This document shows positions 1 through 8,578 of a stretch of DNA of 64,000 nt, piece by piece (the first letter of the stretch is position 1; each line of letters begins with the position of its first letter). Source of the DNA: CAMFLJ01 sp963702555 (lineage in GTDB: Bacteria; Actinomycetota; Acidimicrobiia; Acidimicrobiales; Acidimicrobilacustridaceae); contig CAVPCW010000008.1 of the NCBI GenBank assembly GCA_963702555.1, positions 248,001-312,000 on the forward strand. Reading direction: 5' to 3'. The translations under genes were made by a program, and so were the position numbers. Under the pieces are notes generated by a model. It searched no databases and was not told the origin of the DNA. It saw only the letters and a list, made by a program, of their open reading frames with translations.

Positions 1-120
1 GGGTTCCCCACGCGATCCAAGAGGTGCCTGCTCGAGAGTTCGGGCAGGCGTGCCCGTGCCTGCCTGAGCGGGCGAGTCGCCTCGAGCCCGTCACCGATTC
101 GGACGGGCTCGTCGGGCATC

Positions 121-134
121 GGGACCTTCGGTCC
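121..134 (+). promoter_or_regulatory. DosR/DevR-like palindrome
   Basis: GGGACCTTCGGTCC lies 52 bp before the GTG start of the hydrolase at 187. It matches the loose GGGACNNNNGNCCC form at all fixed positions but one, and is part of a family of such sites in this window. It could also fold as a short hairpin. Role as a regulator site is inferred. Confidence 0.35.
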
Positions 135-186
135 TGTTGCGCTCATGGGGTCAGGTTCACGATCGCAACGTAGGAAGGGGTCTCAG

Positions 187-1047
187 GTGCCGGAGAACCC
201 GTGGTGGCTCGAATGGAAGAGCACGACCGTGCAGGGCCGACGCGCCTCCTACGGCGAGGCGGGGCAGGGAACACCGTTCGTGTTCCTCCACGGTTGGGGC
301 CTTCGGGACCGCACCTACCAACGGGCCCTGAGTCGGCTCGCACGCCTCGGCGTCCGGGTCCTGGCCCCGTCGCTGCCCGGGTTCGAGGGCACTGCGACCC
401 TGCCGCACGACAGCTTCGATCTGCCCGGCTTCGCGGACTGGGTCGCCGCGTTCATGACCGCCGTTGGCGTCGACGATGGCTTCTATCTCGGTGGCCACTC
501 CTTCGGTGGTGGCGTCGCCATCCAGACCGCCCACGATCACGGCGAGCACTGCGAGCTGCTCGTGCTGGTCAACTCCATCGGTGGGGCGGTGTGGAAGCAC
601 GGCGAAGGTGACGTCCAGTACCTGACGGACCGTCCGCTGTGGGACTGGGGCATCCACTTCCCCCAGGACGTGACCGGTCGGCGCGAACGCTGGGTCGTCG
701 CCCCGGTCGTTGTTCAGGACGCAGTGCGCAACATCGTGCGTGACCCCGTCGGGTTCTGGCGCGTCGGTTCGATCGCTCGGCACGCCAACCTGTTGCCCGA
801 ACTCGAGCAGCTCCGTTCCCGCGGTCTGCCCATCGCGGTGTTGTGGGGCAACGAGGACGCCATCCTGCCCGCAGCGTCGCTCGACGCGATCGTCACCGCC
901 ATCGGCCAGAACGCGCACATCGTCGAAGGAACCCACACCTGGCTGTTGGCGGACCCGGACCGCTTCGGTGAGGTCATGACCAACATCGTGGGTGTCGCTG
1001 AACGCGCACGGCTCGAACGTCTCTGGCCCACGCCGCCAACTGAGTGA
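187..1047 (+). CDS. alpha/beta hydrolase
   Basis: A cytoplasmic alpha/beta-fold hydrolase of 286 residues; the substrate cannot be told from sequence. The oxyanion motif HGWG is near residue 35 and the nucleophile elbow GHSFGG has Ser105. The acid is probably the Asp of WGNEDAILP (about 225), and the His of GTHTWLL (about 249) completes the triad. An in-frame ATG exists at 145, but the GTG at 187 is preferred: AGGAAGGGG sits 6 nt upstream and the protein then begins just before the conserved fold. No signal peptide. It stands alone, with a DosR-like palindrome 52 bp upstream. The fold is certain; the specific role (lipid or ester turnover, or an ole-B-like partner) is not. Confidence 0.85.
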   Translation: MPENPWWLEWKSTTVQGRRASYGEAGQGTPFVFLHGWGLRDRTYQRALSRLARLGVRVLAPSLPGFEGTATLPHDSFDLPGFADWVAAFMTAVGVDDGFYLGGHSFGGGVAIQTAHDHGEHCELLVLVNSIGGAVWKHGEGDVQYLTDRPLWDWGIHFPQDVTGRRERWVVAPVVVQDAVRNIVRDPVGFWRVGSIARHANLLPELEQLRSRGLPIAVLWGNEDAILPAASLDAIVTAIGQNAHIVEGTHTWLLADPDRFGEVMTNIVGVAERARLERLWPTPPTE

Positions 1048-1306
1048 GCAGCGGCACCGGGGCGAAACGGACCGCGGTAAGTGGAGGGACTGCCCTGGCA
1101 CCCGGTTGGGGATGACTTCCCTCAAACCCTCGTCGAACCCGCTGAGCCGGACACTTCCGGATCGACTCGTCTCTGCTGCTGACCGGAGCCGATCGACCGC
1201 TGGCATGTACGGCTGCCTCGGGCTGTCTCCGCACTGGCCCAGACGACCTCATCGGGCGTGCCAAAAGAGTGTCGACCTCGCCGGACCTGCCCCACTGTGA
1301 GATCGC

Positions 1307-1819
1307 TCAGTGTGCGCCTCCGAGGGCGGCGCTGGCGTCGTCGGCGCTCATGGGTGGTCCGATCGGCGTGAGGTCATGACTGCTCGCGACGCGGGCGAGT
1401 TCATCCATCGGGGGGAACACCGGCTGGGCCGGCACGACATGAGCGCCGGCGGGTGTGCCGAGGTCTCGGATCAGGTCGCGGAAGCTGGAGTTGTCGTGGA
1501 CGAGCAGGATGCGGGCAGCGCCCTCACCGATGACTCGGAAGGTGTGCGGAACGCCGCGTGGCATCGACACCCAGTCGCCCGCGCCGACGACCTGGGTGTC
1601 GTCGCCGCAGCGCACGACCATCTCGCCCTCGAGGATGTACCAGGTGTCATCGAGCGTGTCGTGGACGTGCAGCGGCGCGGAGGAACCGAGCGGCAGGGTC
1701 ATCTCGAGCACGACCGCCTGCATGCCAGGTGCGCAGCGGTGCTCGATCACCAGAAGGTCGAGGAACCACCAGGCGAGGGCTTCGTCACTCTGTGGACGGT
1801 CGACGATCGCTGTGTTCAT
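1307..1819 (-). CDS. cupin-domain protein
   Basis: A 170-residue single-domain cupin, a small beta-barrel that usually binds a metal. The first cupin motif is visible as PLHVHDTLDDTWYILEGE (His-x-His and a later Glu), and the second as GVPHTFRV. These families include isomerases, dioxygenases and small-ligand sensors, and the substrate cannot be assigned. A longer reading frame starts at 1864, but the ATG at 1819 is chosen because GAGGGG lies just upstream and the protein then starts MNTAIVDRP. It is monocistronic, convergent with the hydrolase at 187-1047. Confidence 0.8.
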   Translation of the reverse strand: MNTAIVDRPQSDEALAWWFLDLLVIEHRCAPGMQAVVLEMTLPLGSSAPLHVHDTLDDTWYILEGEMVVRCGDDTQVVGAGDWVSMPRGVPHTFRVIGEGAARILLVHDNSSFRDLIRDLGTPAGAHVVPAQPVFPPMDELARVASSHDLTPIGPPMSADDASAALGGAH

Positions 1820-2274
1820 TTGAACCCCTCGGCGCCACTCGCTTCGCGCAACTGCAACGAGCACTCGAAGATCTCACCGCATCTGCCGATCCGCGCGACC
1901 AGCCTCCTGCCCCCGTCTGACCCGATCCCGGATCACGTCCCCACGGTCGCCGACCCACGCGCATGGCCGGCCAGTAGTCGGTTGCTGCGCTCGACTCTGA
2001 CCTGGTGCTTCGCCGCCACCGTTGCACCCACCCGGACGGTCTGGTCGGGCCACCTGCACGTGCAGGCAACGCGTGGCGGCCCCGCGGTGATCCGTGCGAC
2101 CCAGGTGCCTCGTGGTGCGACGCGTCAGTCGTCCCACCTATCCGGCGATCTGGGACGCGGTTCTGGCCCCGCTCTGGTGCGTGGTGGGTTCAGATGCTGG
2201 CCGGTAGCGGGAGTTCGCTGGATTCGCTGTCGACGGTAGGGTCATCACATCGGGCGCGTGGTGCCCGACGCCCT
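1820..2274. other. 455-bp divergent intergenic region
   Basis: Spacer between the divergently transcribed cupin gene and rsgA. It must hold both promoters. Open frames that cross it have no recognisable motif and poor codon bias, and the rsgA frame extended upstream to 2005 encodes nothing resembling the family. I see no repeat, operator or RNA gene that I could defend. Confidence 0.4.
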
Positions 2275-3306
2275 ATGGAAGAGATCCTCGGTACCTACGG
2301 TTGGGATGACCACTGGTCGGCGCTCTTCGCCCGCTTTGCGGACGGTGACGTTCAACCGGGCCGCATCGTGCGCCACGATCGGGCCGCACCGCTCGTCGCG
2401 ACGTCGCTCGGACTCATCCATTTGCCGGCGCGGCGCAACGTCGGCGCGCTGACGGTCGGCGACTGGGTCGTGGTCGAAGACGGCGAGGTGATCGTCGACA
2501 TCCTCGATCGGTCGTCCTTGCTGCGCCGCCGCGATCCCGGGGCCGATGAGCAGTTGCTGGCCGCCAACGTCGACGTCGTCGCCATGGTTTTCGGGTCGGA
2601 CCGACCACTCAAGGCCGGTCGCTTGTTCCGTACGCGGACGCAGATCTGGGATGCCGGCGCGATGCCCCTTGTCGTGCTCACAAAGACCGATCTTGTCGAG
2701 GACGACAGTGGGATCGAGGCGCTCATCGGCCGGGTTCACGAGATCGACCCTCTGCTCGACGTTGTGGCGGTTTCTTGTGTGACCGGAGCGGGCCTCGAGG
2801 CATTGCGCCACCATGTCGGCGGGCGGACCCTGGCGCTGGTGGGCGAGTCGGGGGCGGGCAAGTCGACGCTGGTGAACGCTCTCGTGGGTGGTGAGGTCGC
2901 ATCCGTGTCGGCCGTTCGAGCCACCGACCACCGGGGTCGTCACACGACCACCTCACGAGAGCTTCATCCGCTACCCGGTGGAGGCGTACTCGTCGACACG
3001 CCTGGGCTGCGCGAGGTCGGCCTCTGGACCGACGAGTCGGCAGTCGACTCTGTCTTCCCCGAGATCGAGGAGCACGCCTTGGCCTGTCGCTACCGGGACT
3101 GCACCCACGGGTCTGAGCCCGGCTGCGCTGTACAGGCGGCGGTGGCGGACGGTCACGTGTCCGCCGAGCGGTTTGCCGCGTGGGAGTCACTTCGGAGGGA
3201 GGCGGCGGCCGCTGCGCTGCGGGCCGACAAACATGGCCAGCGTGCCGCCGAGCGCCGCTTTGGACGGGCCATCAAGAACTACAAGCGTTTCAAGAGCGAC
3301 GGCTGA
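2275..3306 (+). CDS. rsgA: ribosome small-subunit-dependent GTPase RsgA
   Basis: RsgA (YjeQ) is a circularly permuted GTPase that checks late 30S ribosome maturation and releases RbfA-type factors. The 343-residue protein shows the permuted order: an N-terminal OB-fold (about 25-80), G4 motif TKTD (136-139), then the G1 P-loop GESGAGKST (190-198), G3 DTPG (241-244), and a C-terminal zinc site with Cys271, Cys276, His278 and Cys284. Length is normal for the family. The frame is open back to 2005, but the ATG at 2275 gives the family N-terminus. It is monocistronic. The upstream SD is weak. Confidence 0.96.
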   Translation: MEEILGTYGWDDHWSALFARFADGDVQPGRIVRHDRAAPLVATSLGLIHLPARRNVGALTVGDWVVVEDGEVIVDILDRSSLLRRRDPGADEQLLAANVDVVAMVFGSDRPLKAGRLFRTRTQIWDAGAMPLVVLTKTDLVEDDSGIEALIGRVHEIDPLLDVVAVSCVTGAGLEALRHHVGGRTLALVGESGAGKSTLVNALVGGEVASVSAVRATDHRGRHTTTSRELHPLPGGGVLVDTPGLREVGLWTDESAVDSVFPEIEEHALACRYRDCTHGSEPGCAVQAAVADGHVSAERFAAWESLRREAAAAALRADKHGQRAAERRFGRAIKNYKRFKSDG

Positions 3307-3786
3307 CCCACCAGCTCCGCCAGCCGTTCCTTCTCCGCCACCGTCAACCGTTGCCCACGCATCAGCCACCTCCAAGATCGGATGGGCTGAACCATCGGAC
3401 AGGACCGAACGCCGCCCGGGTGGAGATTGCTGTGCCTGATGCCAGAGTGGTCCCTATGGCGAAGCCACAGAGCACTGGCCTCCCGGCCCGCACGCCGACC
3501 GTTGGTCGCGATCCAGAGCCAACCTCGCGCTGGGCGGCGTTCTCCGCGTGGAGACGCGAGTGCATCGCTACCGGGAACGGCGTCGCCGGGTCGGTGGCCG
3601 AGGATCAACCCGTGATGATTGACCTGACCGATCCAGACGTTGTGATCGACTTGCGGGACCAGCCCTCCGGTGGAGTCGACGACGACTGGGGAGCACGCAG
3701 GAACGAAACCTGAACCGCACCGGGCGTCTGCCACTCCTTCACCAAGTCTCGGGGAGCACCTGGTATCCCGGTGGCATCCTCCTGCG
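3307..3786. other. 480-bp stretch without a convincing gene
   Basis: Lies between rsgA and the toxin gene. Several 60-180 codon frames cross it on both strands, but none has coherent GC-rich third positions or a known motif. On the minus strand, around 3283-3363, a short peptide beginning MRGQRLTVAEKERLAELV resembles the start of a helix-turn-helix transposase or regulator, then runs into the end of rsgA. It may be a relic of a mobile element, but that is weak. Confidence 0.3.
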
Positions 3787-4188
3787 TCAGCCCGCGCTGG
3801 GGCGACCCTTCGCCAGGTGGCGCAGCAGACTGGCAATCTGCTCGACGTCGTCGGCGCCGACCGTGACAGCCATGACGAACTCGAAGACCTTGTCGTTGTC
3901 GACTCTGGTCATCTCGACACCATTCAGTTGGAGGAAGACCGCGGTGGCCAACCACCCGAGGCGCTTGTTGCCGTCGACGAGCGGGTGGTTCTTCACGATG
4001 GAGTGCAGCAGCGCGGCCGCCTTCGTCCACAGGTCCGGGTAGGCGTCCTGACCGAACAAGGTGGCTTGCGGCCGGGCCGCAGCCGACGCGAGCAGCCCAC
4101 CGTCTCGGATCGGGGGCGGGTCGCCCAGCAGGTCGATGGCCAGCCCGAGGAGATCGTCGATGTCGAGGTACTCGACGGGCTGGTTCAC
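3787..4188 (-). CDS. doc: Doc-type Fic-fold toxin
   Basis: A 133-residue Doc/Fic toxin. Family members phosphorylate or AMPylate a target such as EF-Tu and arrest growth. The catalytic motif HPLVDGNKRLGW is at residues 68-79, matching H-x-F/L-x-D-G-N-K-R, and the length is typical of phage P1 Doc. It starts at a GTG whose bases overlap the stop of the upstream antitoxin by 4 nt (GTGA), so the pair is translationally coupled. An inverted repeat upstream of the antitoxin (4396-4414) probably serves autoregulation. All motif residues are intact, so the toxin is predicted active. The exact modification and target are unknown. Confidence 0.9.
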   Translation of the reverse strand: MNQPVEYLDIDDLLGLAIDLLGDPPPIRDGGLLASAAARPQATLFGQDAYPDLWTKAAALLHSIVKNHPLVDGNKRLGWLATAVFLQLNGVEMTRVDNDKVFEFVMAVTVGADDVEQIASLLRHLAKGRPSAG

Positions 4189-4388
4189 TCGCCGAGCCGG
4201 CGCAAGGCATCGGCATGAGCCTCACGAACCCGCTGGGATGCCTCGGAGACACGGGTCTGGTGCTGCGAGCGTTCGACGTAGGCGCGGACCGCCCGGCGGG
4301 CGGCCTCCTGCATCGAGATTCCCTCGGTGTGAGCCAGATCCCGAAGCGCCTGCTGCTCGTCGTCGGTGAGTCGAAGAGTCATCGCCAT
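4185..4388 (-). CDS. antitoxin of Doc-type pair (ribbon-helix-helix-like)
   Basis: A 67-residue protein beginning MAMTLRLTDDEQQALRDL. A beta strand followed by two helices (EQQALRDLAH, MQEAARRAVRAYVER) looks like a ribbon-helix-helix DNA-binding domain, with a charged C-terminal tail that would bind the toxin. Two starts compete. ATG 4388 sits 6 nt after a TACCAT -10 box and would be leaderless. ATG 4382 has GAGG 8 nt upstream. I prefer 4388 because the same promoter geometry recurs at vapB and the MerE-like gene. It is first gene of a two-gene operon with the toxin. Confidence 0.8.
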   Translation of the reverse strand: MAMTLRLTDDEQQALRDLAHTEGISMQEAARRAVRAYVERSQHQTRVSEASQRVREAHADALRRLGE

Positions 4389-4395
4389 CGCCTCA

Positions 4396-4414
4396 TGGTA
4401 TCGGTCTGATACCA
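4396..4414. promoter_or_regulatory. toxin-antitoxin operator palindrome
   Basis: A perfect 7-bp inverted repeat, TGGTATC-ggtct-GATACCA, lies directly before the antitoxin. On the minus strand it overlaps the putative -10 box TACCAT (4400-4395). It is the expected place for antitoxin or toxin-antitoxin complex binding and conditional autoregulation. Confidence 0.6.
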
Positions 4415-4624
4415 GATGGCCCAGGGCTTTCCTCGCCCAGCGCCGTTCGTCGTTCCCGATCGACCCGGACGCTCTCGTCGGGCGTGCCTCTCCTCGATGG
4501 GTTCGCCCATCGGGCCGGTGCACCGACGCGAGGACCCCGAGGCGACGTCGTCGGGGCAGGATTCAGTCATGACGTCTTCCCGAAGAGCCCCGGATCCGAC
4601 GAGACCGTCCCCACGGGGTCGATC

Positions 4625-5617
4625 ATGAAGGCGGTCGTCTATCCCGAGGGAGGGGACGCCTCGGTGGTCACCGTCGCCGAGGTGGCCGACCCGAGCCCGG
4701 GCCCCGGTGAGGTGCTCGTGGAGGTGGCCTACGCCGGGGTGAACTTCGCCGATGTCGCCATGCGGATGGGGCTCACGGCGATGCCGTTCCCGCTCGCACC
4801 AGGCCTCGAGGGCTCCGGGCGTGTCGTGGGGCTCGGCGAGGGCGTCGACGACCTGGCCGTCGGTGACCGGGTCGCCTGGTGTCCGACCGCCGCTGCCACC
4901 ACGCTGGGGGCGTACGCCGAGCGCGTCGCTCTTCCGGTTGGGCAGGTCCTGCCTCTCCCTGACGACATCTCGCTCCTCGACGCCGCGGCGCTGGCCCTGC
5001 AGGGTCTGACCGCGCACTACCTCGTCACCGAACGCGTCTCCATCGGGGCGGAGACCACGGTGCTGGTGCACGCCGCCGCCGGCGGCACCGGACGTCTCGT
5101 CGTGCAGTGGGCCGTCCATCTGGGCGCCACCGTGCTCGCCACCGTGTCGAGCGACGCCAAGGCCCACAGCGCGCTCGCCGCTGGGGCCCACCATGTGATC
5201 CGGTACGACGAGGTCGACTTCGCCGACGAGGCGCTCCGTCTCACCAACGGTGCGGGGGTCGACTACATCGTCGACGGCGTGGCCGGAAGCACCTTCCGTG
5301 GGGACCTCCGGGCTCTGGCCGACCGGGGCGTCGTGTGCGTGTTCGGCATCGCCGGCGGTCTCCCCGAGTCGTTCTCGCCCATGGAGCTCTTCCCCCGGTC
5401 GCTCACTCTCACCGGGGGTTCGCTGACGAACTTCATGCGCACCCGCAGCGAGGTGCTCCGTAAGGCCGACGAGCTCTGGTCGGCGCGGCGCGCCGGGTGG
5501 CTGGTCCCGGTCATCGACAGCGTCCGGCCCCTCGCCGACGCCGCAGAGGCCCAGGCTGCGCTCGAGTCACGAGCGACTGTCGGCAAGCTGTTGCTCGCCG
5601 TGGCCGCCGACGAGTGA
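4625..5617 (+). CDS. NADPH:quinone oxidoreductase (zinc-free MDR family)
   Basis: A 330-residue member of the medium-chain dehydrogenase/reductase superfamily, QOR-like branch, which reduces quinones or enals with NADPH. The N-terminal GroES-like domain starts MKAVVYPEGG. The Rossmann segment shows VLVHAAAGGTGRLVVQWA (about 143-160), the quinone-oxidoreductase form of the AxxGGxG signature. The structural-zinc cysteine loop of alcohol dehydrogenases is absent. The frame is open upstream to 4484, but the ATG at 4625 matches family N-termini. It stands alone between the divergent toxin operon and a thioredoxin gene. Electron acceptor unknown. Confidence 0.9.
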   Translation: MKAVVYPEGGDASVVTVAEVADPSPGPGEVLVEVAYAGVNFADVAMRMGLTAMPFPLAPGLEGSGRVVGLGEGVDDLAVGDRVAWCPTAAATTLGAYAERVALPVGQVLPLPDDISLLDAAALALQGLTAHYLVTERVSIGAETTVLVHAAAGGTGRLVVQWAVHLGATVLATVSSDAKAHSALAAGAHHVIRYDEVDFADEALRLTNGAGVDYIVDGVAGSTFRGDLRALADRGVVCVFGIAGGLPESFSPMELFPRSLTLTGGSLTNFMRTRSEVLRKADELWSARRAGWLVPVIDSVRPLADAAEAQAALESRATVGKLLLAVAADE

Positions 5618-5697
5618 GGCCGTCGTGGCCCCACCCTGGCGTCGCACCTGCCCAGACCTATCCTGTGCGCTGAGCCGAACGTCGGAGGCGTGTCGAC

Positions 5698-6132
5698 ATG
5701 AGCTCGTTGGACATCGTCGCCTGCCCGTCGTGCGGCGTGAAGAACCGTGTGCCGGCCGACGCCGCAGGGGTGCCCCGCTGCGCCAGGTGCCATGAACCGC
5801 TGCCGTGGATCGTCGATGCCGACAGCACCGATCTCGACAGGATCGTGGCCAGCAGCCGACTCCCGATCGTGATCGACCTGTGGGCTCCGTGGTGCGGACC
5901 GTGCCGGACGGTGAGCCCTCTTCTCGAGCAACTGGCTCGGGAGATGGCGGGGCGCATCCGGCTCGTCAAGGTCAACGTCGACCAGGCACCCGCCGTCCAG
6001 GCCCGTTTCGGCGTGCAGGGCATCCCCACCTTCGTCCTGCTCGAGAAGGGCCGCGAGGCGGGCCGTCTGGTGGGGGCGCGTCCGCTCGAGGAGCTGCGTG
6101 GGTGGGTGGAGGGCTCGCTCCCCTCGCGGTGA
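5698..6132 (+). CDS. trxC: thioredoxin 2-like protein with N-terminal zinc ribbon
   Basis: A 144-residue thioredoxin with an extra N-terminal zinc-binding segment, as in E. coli Trx2. Cys9/Cys12 and Cys28/Cys31 form the two CxxC knuckles, the redox centre is WCGPC (65-69), and the cis-proline loop is GIPTF. It would reduce protein disulfides in the cytoplasm, and zinc release may make it sensitive to oxidation. GGAGG 8 nt before the ATG supports this start. A TATCCT -10-like box lies about 40 bp upstream. Transcribed alone or with the gene 314 bp downstream. Confidence 0.93.
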   Translation: MSSLDIVACPSCGVKNRVPADAAGVPRCARCHEPLPWIVDADSTDLDRIVASSRLPIVIDLWAPWCGPCRTVSPLLEQLAREMAGRIRLVKVNVDQAPAVQARFGVQGIPTFVLLEKGREAGRLVGARPLEELRGWVEGSLPSR

Positions 6133-6371
6133 GCCGGCCCGGCGCCGCACGGACGGCGCGCACACCTGAGCCCGACGACCGTGACCGCCACGCTCGACGT
6201 CCCGGACCCGCCTCGGTGCGGAGCGCATCCCACGGACGGCCTAATCGGGCGTGCCACTCCAGGGCAGCCTTGTTCTGGAGTCCGTCCTCAGGAGCGGCTG
6301 ACCGGTCCGACGAGCCCATCCGTCCGCTGCGCGGTCGGTGGGCCACGGCGAGCGCACGCCGCTCGGATCCA

Positions 6372-6385
6372 GGGACCCATGGCCC
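6372..6385 (+). promoter_or_regulatory. DosR/DevR-like palindrome
   Basis: GGGACCCATGGCCC fits GGGACNNNNGNCCC at every fixed base. It lies 61 bp before the GerW-like gene start within a 314-bp intergenic region (6133-6446) that has no other feature I can support. Confidence 0.4.
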
Positions 6386-6446
6386 CTTGGCCGTGACCCC
6401 GGCCGGTCGTAGCGTTCGGGTCAGAACTCGAGAGCGGAGGTGCGGT

Positions 6447-6824
6447 ATGACCGACGATGTCCGTGGCGAGGCAGAGGGCGCGGTCCTCGACAACCTGCGC
6501 GGCGTGCGGGATGCCATGACCGTCCGGGGTGTCTACGGCGAGGCCTATGAGCTCGACGGTGTGACGATCATCCCGGTGGCCCGGGTCTTCGGAGGTGCCG
6601 GCGGCGGCGGCGGTGAGGGGACGGGCCCCGACGACGCCGGTGGGCACGGCTTCGGGACCGGGTTCGGCTTCGGCGCCCAGCCCGTGGGCGTGTACGAGGT
6701 CCGGGGCGGACACGTCGAGTGGAAGCCCGCCCTCGACGTCGGCCGTCTGGCCAAGGGCGGCCAGGTGCTGGGCGGGATCATCGTGGTGTGCCTCACGCTG
6801 GTCCTGTTGAGGCGTCGGGGCTGA
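6447..6824 (+). CDS. GerW (YtfJ) family protein
   Basis: A 125-residue GerW/YtfJ-family protein. The family takes its name from a Bacillus spore germination protein but is widespread in non-sporulating actinobacteria, where its role is unknown. The core VYGEAYELDGVTIIPVARV is present, followed by a Gly-rich loop (about 50-75) and a VGVYEVRGG strand. A single hydrophobic segment near the C-terminus (GGQVLGGIIVVCLTLVLL) suggests a membrane anchor ending in RRRG. GCGGAGG lies 5-6 nt before the ATG. A DosR-like palindrome upstream hints at stress control. Confidence 0.85.
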   Translation: MTDDVRGEAEGAVLDNLRGVRDAMTVRGVYGEAYELDGVTIIPVARVFGGAGGGGGEGTGPDDAGGHGFGTGFGFGAQPVGVYEVRGGHVEWKPALDVGRLAKGGQVLGGIIVVCLTLVLLRRRG

Positions 6825-7084
6825 GCCCGGCGGACCCGTGGGCCGACGGCCTGCGGGCATGGCGCCGGAGTCCTCCCTTCGACGGGAGCACCCGGGCGAC
6901 GAGGCGGTACTCGGGCGAGTGGGCGGTCCGGTCACGGCGACGACACAGGGTCCGAGCTGGGGCGCGACGTCGGGTCGTCGTGAGGCCGAACGGCTCTGGT
7001 GCGTGGCGGGCACCGGTTGTGTGCTGACAAGGAGCGCACGAACGCACCGGGCACTCCGGCGCACAGAGCAACGAGGGGGAACCC

Positions 7085-8470
7085 GTGGGAGCGACACGGA
7101 GACTCGCCATGGTCACCGCAGTGCTCCTCGTCCTGGCGCTGTTCGCCGACGCGTGCGCAGGCTCCCGCCGGGGCGACGGCTCTGCGTCCAGCCCCGACCT
7201 CACGACGGCGAGCAGCGGCCAGACGTCCGGGAGGTTCGGCACCCTCGACTCCCCGTGTGGGCCGGGCGACGCCACGGGGGCCACCGACCAGGGCGTGACC
7301 GACGAGGCGATCCGCATCGGCTACGGCGACGACGCCGGCTACCAGGGCTCCCCGGGCCTCGACCACCAGACGAGCGACGCCGTGGAGGCCTTCGTCGCGT
7401 GGTGCAACGAGCAGGGTGGGATCAACGGCCGCCAGGTCGACGCCACCTACTACGACGCCAAGGTCACCGAGGTCACCAACGTGATGACCGCGGCCTGCGC
7501 CGAGGAGTTCTTCCTGGTGGGCGAGCTGTTCGTCTTCGACGACGGCCAGGAGCCGACCCGCCGCGAGTGCGGGCTCCCGGCCGTGCCTGCTGCCGCGGGG
7601 ACCGCCCGGTTCGCCAACGCACCGCTCAAGTGGGAGCCGATGCCGAGCGCCATCGACCGGGCCTCGGTCTACGGCGGCGTCAGGCTCCAGGAGATGTACC
7701 CGGACCAGGTGAAGAAGGCCGGCGTGATCTACGGCGACTACGCCGTCATGAAGGATCGGAAGGACCAGGTGGTCGAGGCCTTCACCGCCATCGGGTGGGA
7801 GTTCCAGCCCGAGTGCGCCTACGCCTACAACATCGCCGGTGAGGCCGACTGGAAGCCGCTCATCCAGCGGTTCAAGAACTGCGGGGCCGAGGTCGTCTAC
7901 TACGTCGGCGCCCCGGCCCCGAGCTTCGAGAACGCGCTCGATGCCGCGAACCAGCTCGAGTACCGGCCGATCTGGTACGCCGACACCAACGCCTACGACG
8001 CGTCGTTCGTCGCCTGGAACAGGGACGGCTTCGCCGACAACGTGTACTTCCGCATGGCCTTCGTGCCGTTCGAGGAGGCCGGGCAGGTGCCGGCCGTCCA
8101 GCAGTTCCTCGACATCGTCGAGGGCCACGGCGGAGACCCGAACCAGATCGGCGAGCAGGCCGCCTCGGCGTTCCTTCTCTGGGCCACCGCGGCGCAAGCC
8201 TGCGGCTCCGACCTGACCCGTTCGTGCGTCGGGCAGCAACTCGACGGCATCCACGAGTGGACCGGCGGCGGGCTCCACGCCGCCGCCGACCCCGGCAACA
8301 ACGAACCGCCGACGTGCGGGCTGCTCATGGGCATGCGCGGCACCGAGTTCGTCCGGGTGTCGCCCGAGGAGCCGGGCACCTACCAGTGCGACCCGTCCTA
8401 CGTCTACGACGTGACCGGCGACGTGGTGACCCGCCACCACATCGGTCCCGACCGGATCGCGCCGCTCTGA
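7085..8470 (+). CDS. ABC transporter substrate-binding lipoprotein (branched-chain amino acid type)
   Basis: A 461-residue periplasmic-binding-protein-fold lipoprotein (Leu/Ile/Val-binding, type 1). The signal peptide runs MGATRRLAMVTAVLLVLALF and ends in a lipobox-like ADAC, so Cys near residue 25 would be lipidated. A Ser/Gly-rich linker follows. The mature part begins GVTDEAIRIGYGDDAGYQG, typical of LivJ-like receptors, with paired cysteines further along. GAGGGGG lies 5 nt before the GTG start. No permease or ATPase genes are nearby, so it is an orphan receptor. The ligand may be an amide, urea or amino acid; sequence alone does not say. Confidence 0.85.
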   Translation: MGATRRLAMVTAVLLVLALFADACAGSRRGDGSASSPDLTTASSGQTSGRFGTLDSPCGPGDATGATDQGVTDEAIRIGYGDDAGYQGSPGLDHQTSDAVEAFVAWCNEQGGINGRQVDATYYDAKVTEVTNVMTAACAEEFFLVGELFVFDDGQEPTRRECGLPAVPAAAGTARFANAPLKWEPMPSAIDRASVYGGVRLQEMYPDQVKKAGVIYGDYAVMKDRKDQVVEAFTAIGWEFQPECAYAYNIAGEADWKPLIQRFKNCGAEVVYYVGAPAPSFENALDAANQLEYRPIWYADTNAYDASFVAWNRDGFADNVYFRMAFVPFEEAGQVPAVQQFLDIVEGHGGDPNQIGEQAASAFLLWATAAQACGSDLTRSCVGQQLDGIHEWTGGGLHAAADPGNNEPPTCGLLMGMRGTEFVRVSPEEPGTYQCDPSYVYDVTGDVVTRHHIGPDRIAPL

Positions 8471-8578
8471 TCGGGGCCCGCGGGCTCGGTCCGTCCGTCC
8501 CGTGGCGGACCTTCGCCACTGGTCGCCGCCACCGAACGGTGGTGTCCTACCAACAAGGCGATCTCCCGGAGGGCCGTG

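Noticed and set aside
3279..3836. Minus-strand frame ending in a peptide like the N-terminus of a transposase
   Set aside because: Only about 27 residues look suggestive, codon bias is poor, and the frame ends inside rsgA. Not enough for an insertion-sequence call.
1251..6256. Recurring TCGGGCGTGCC at about 1252, 4478 and 6245 in non-coding DNA
   Set aside because: Short, GC-rich and without fixed spacing to genes. Could be chance.
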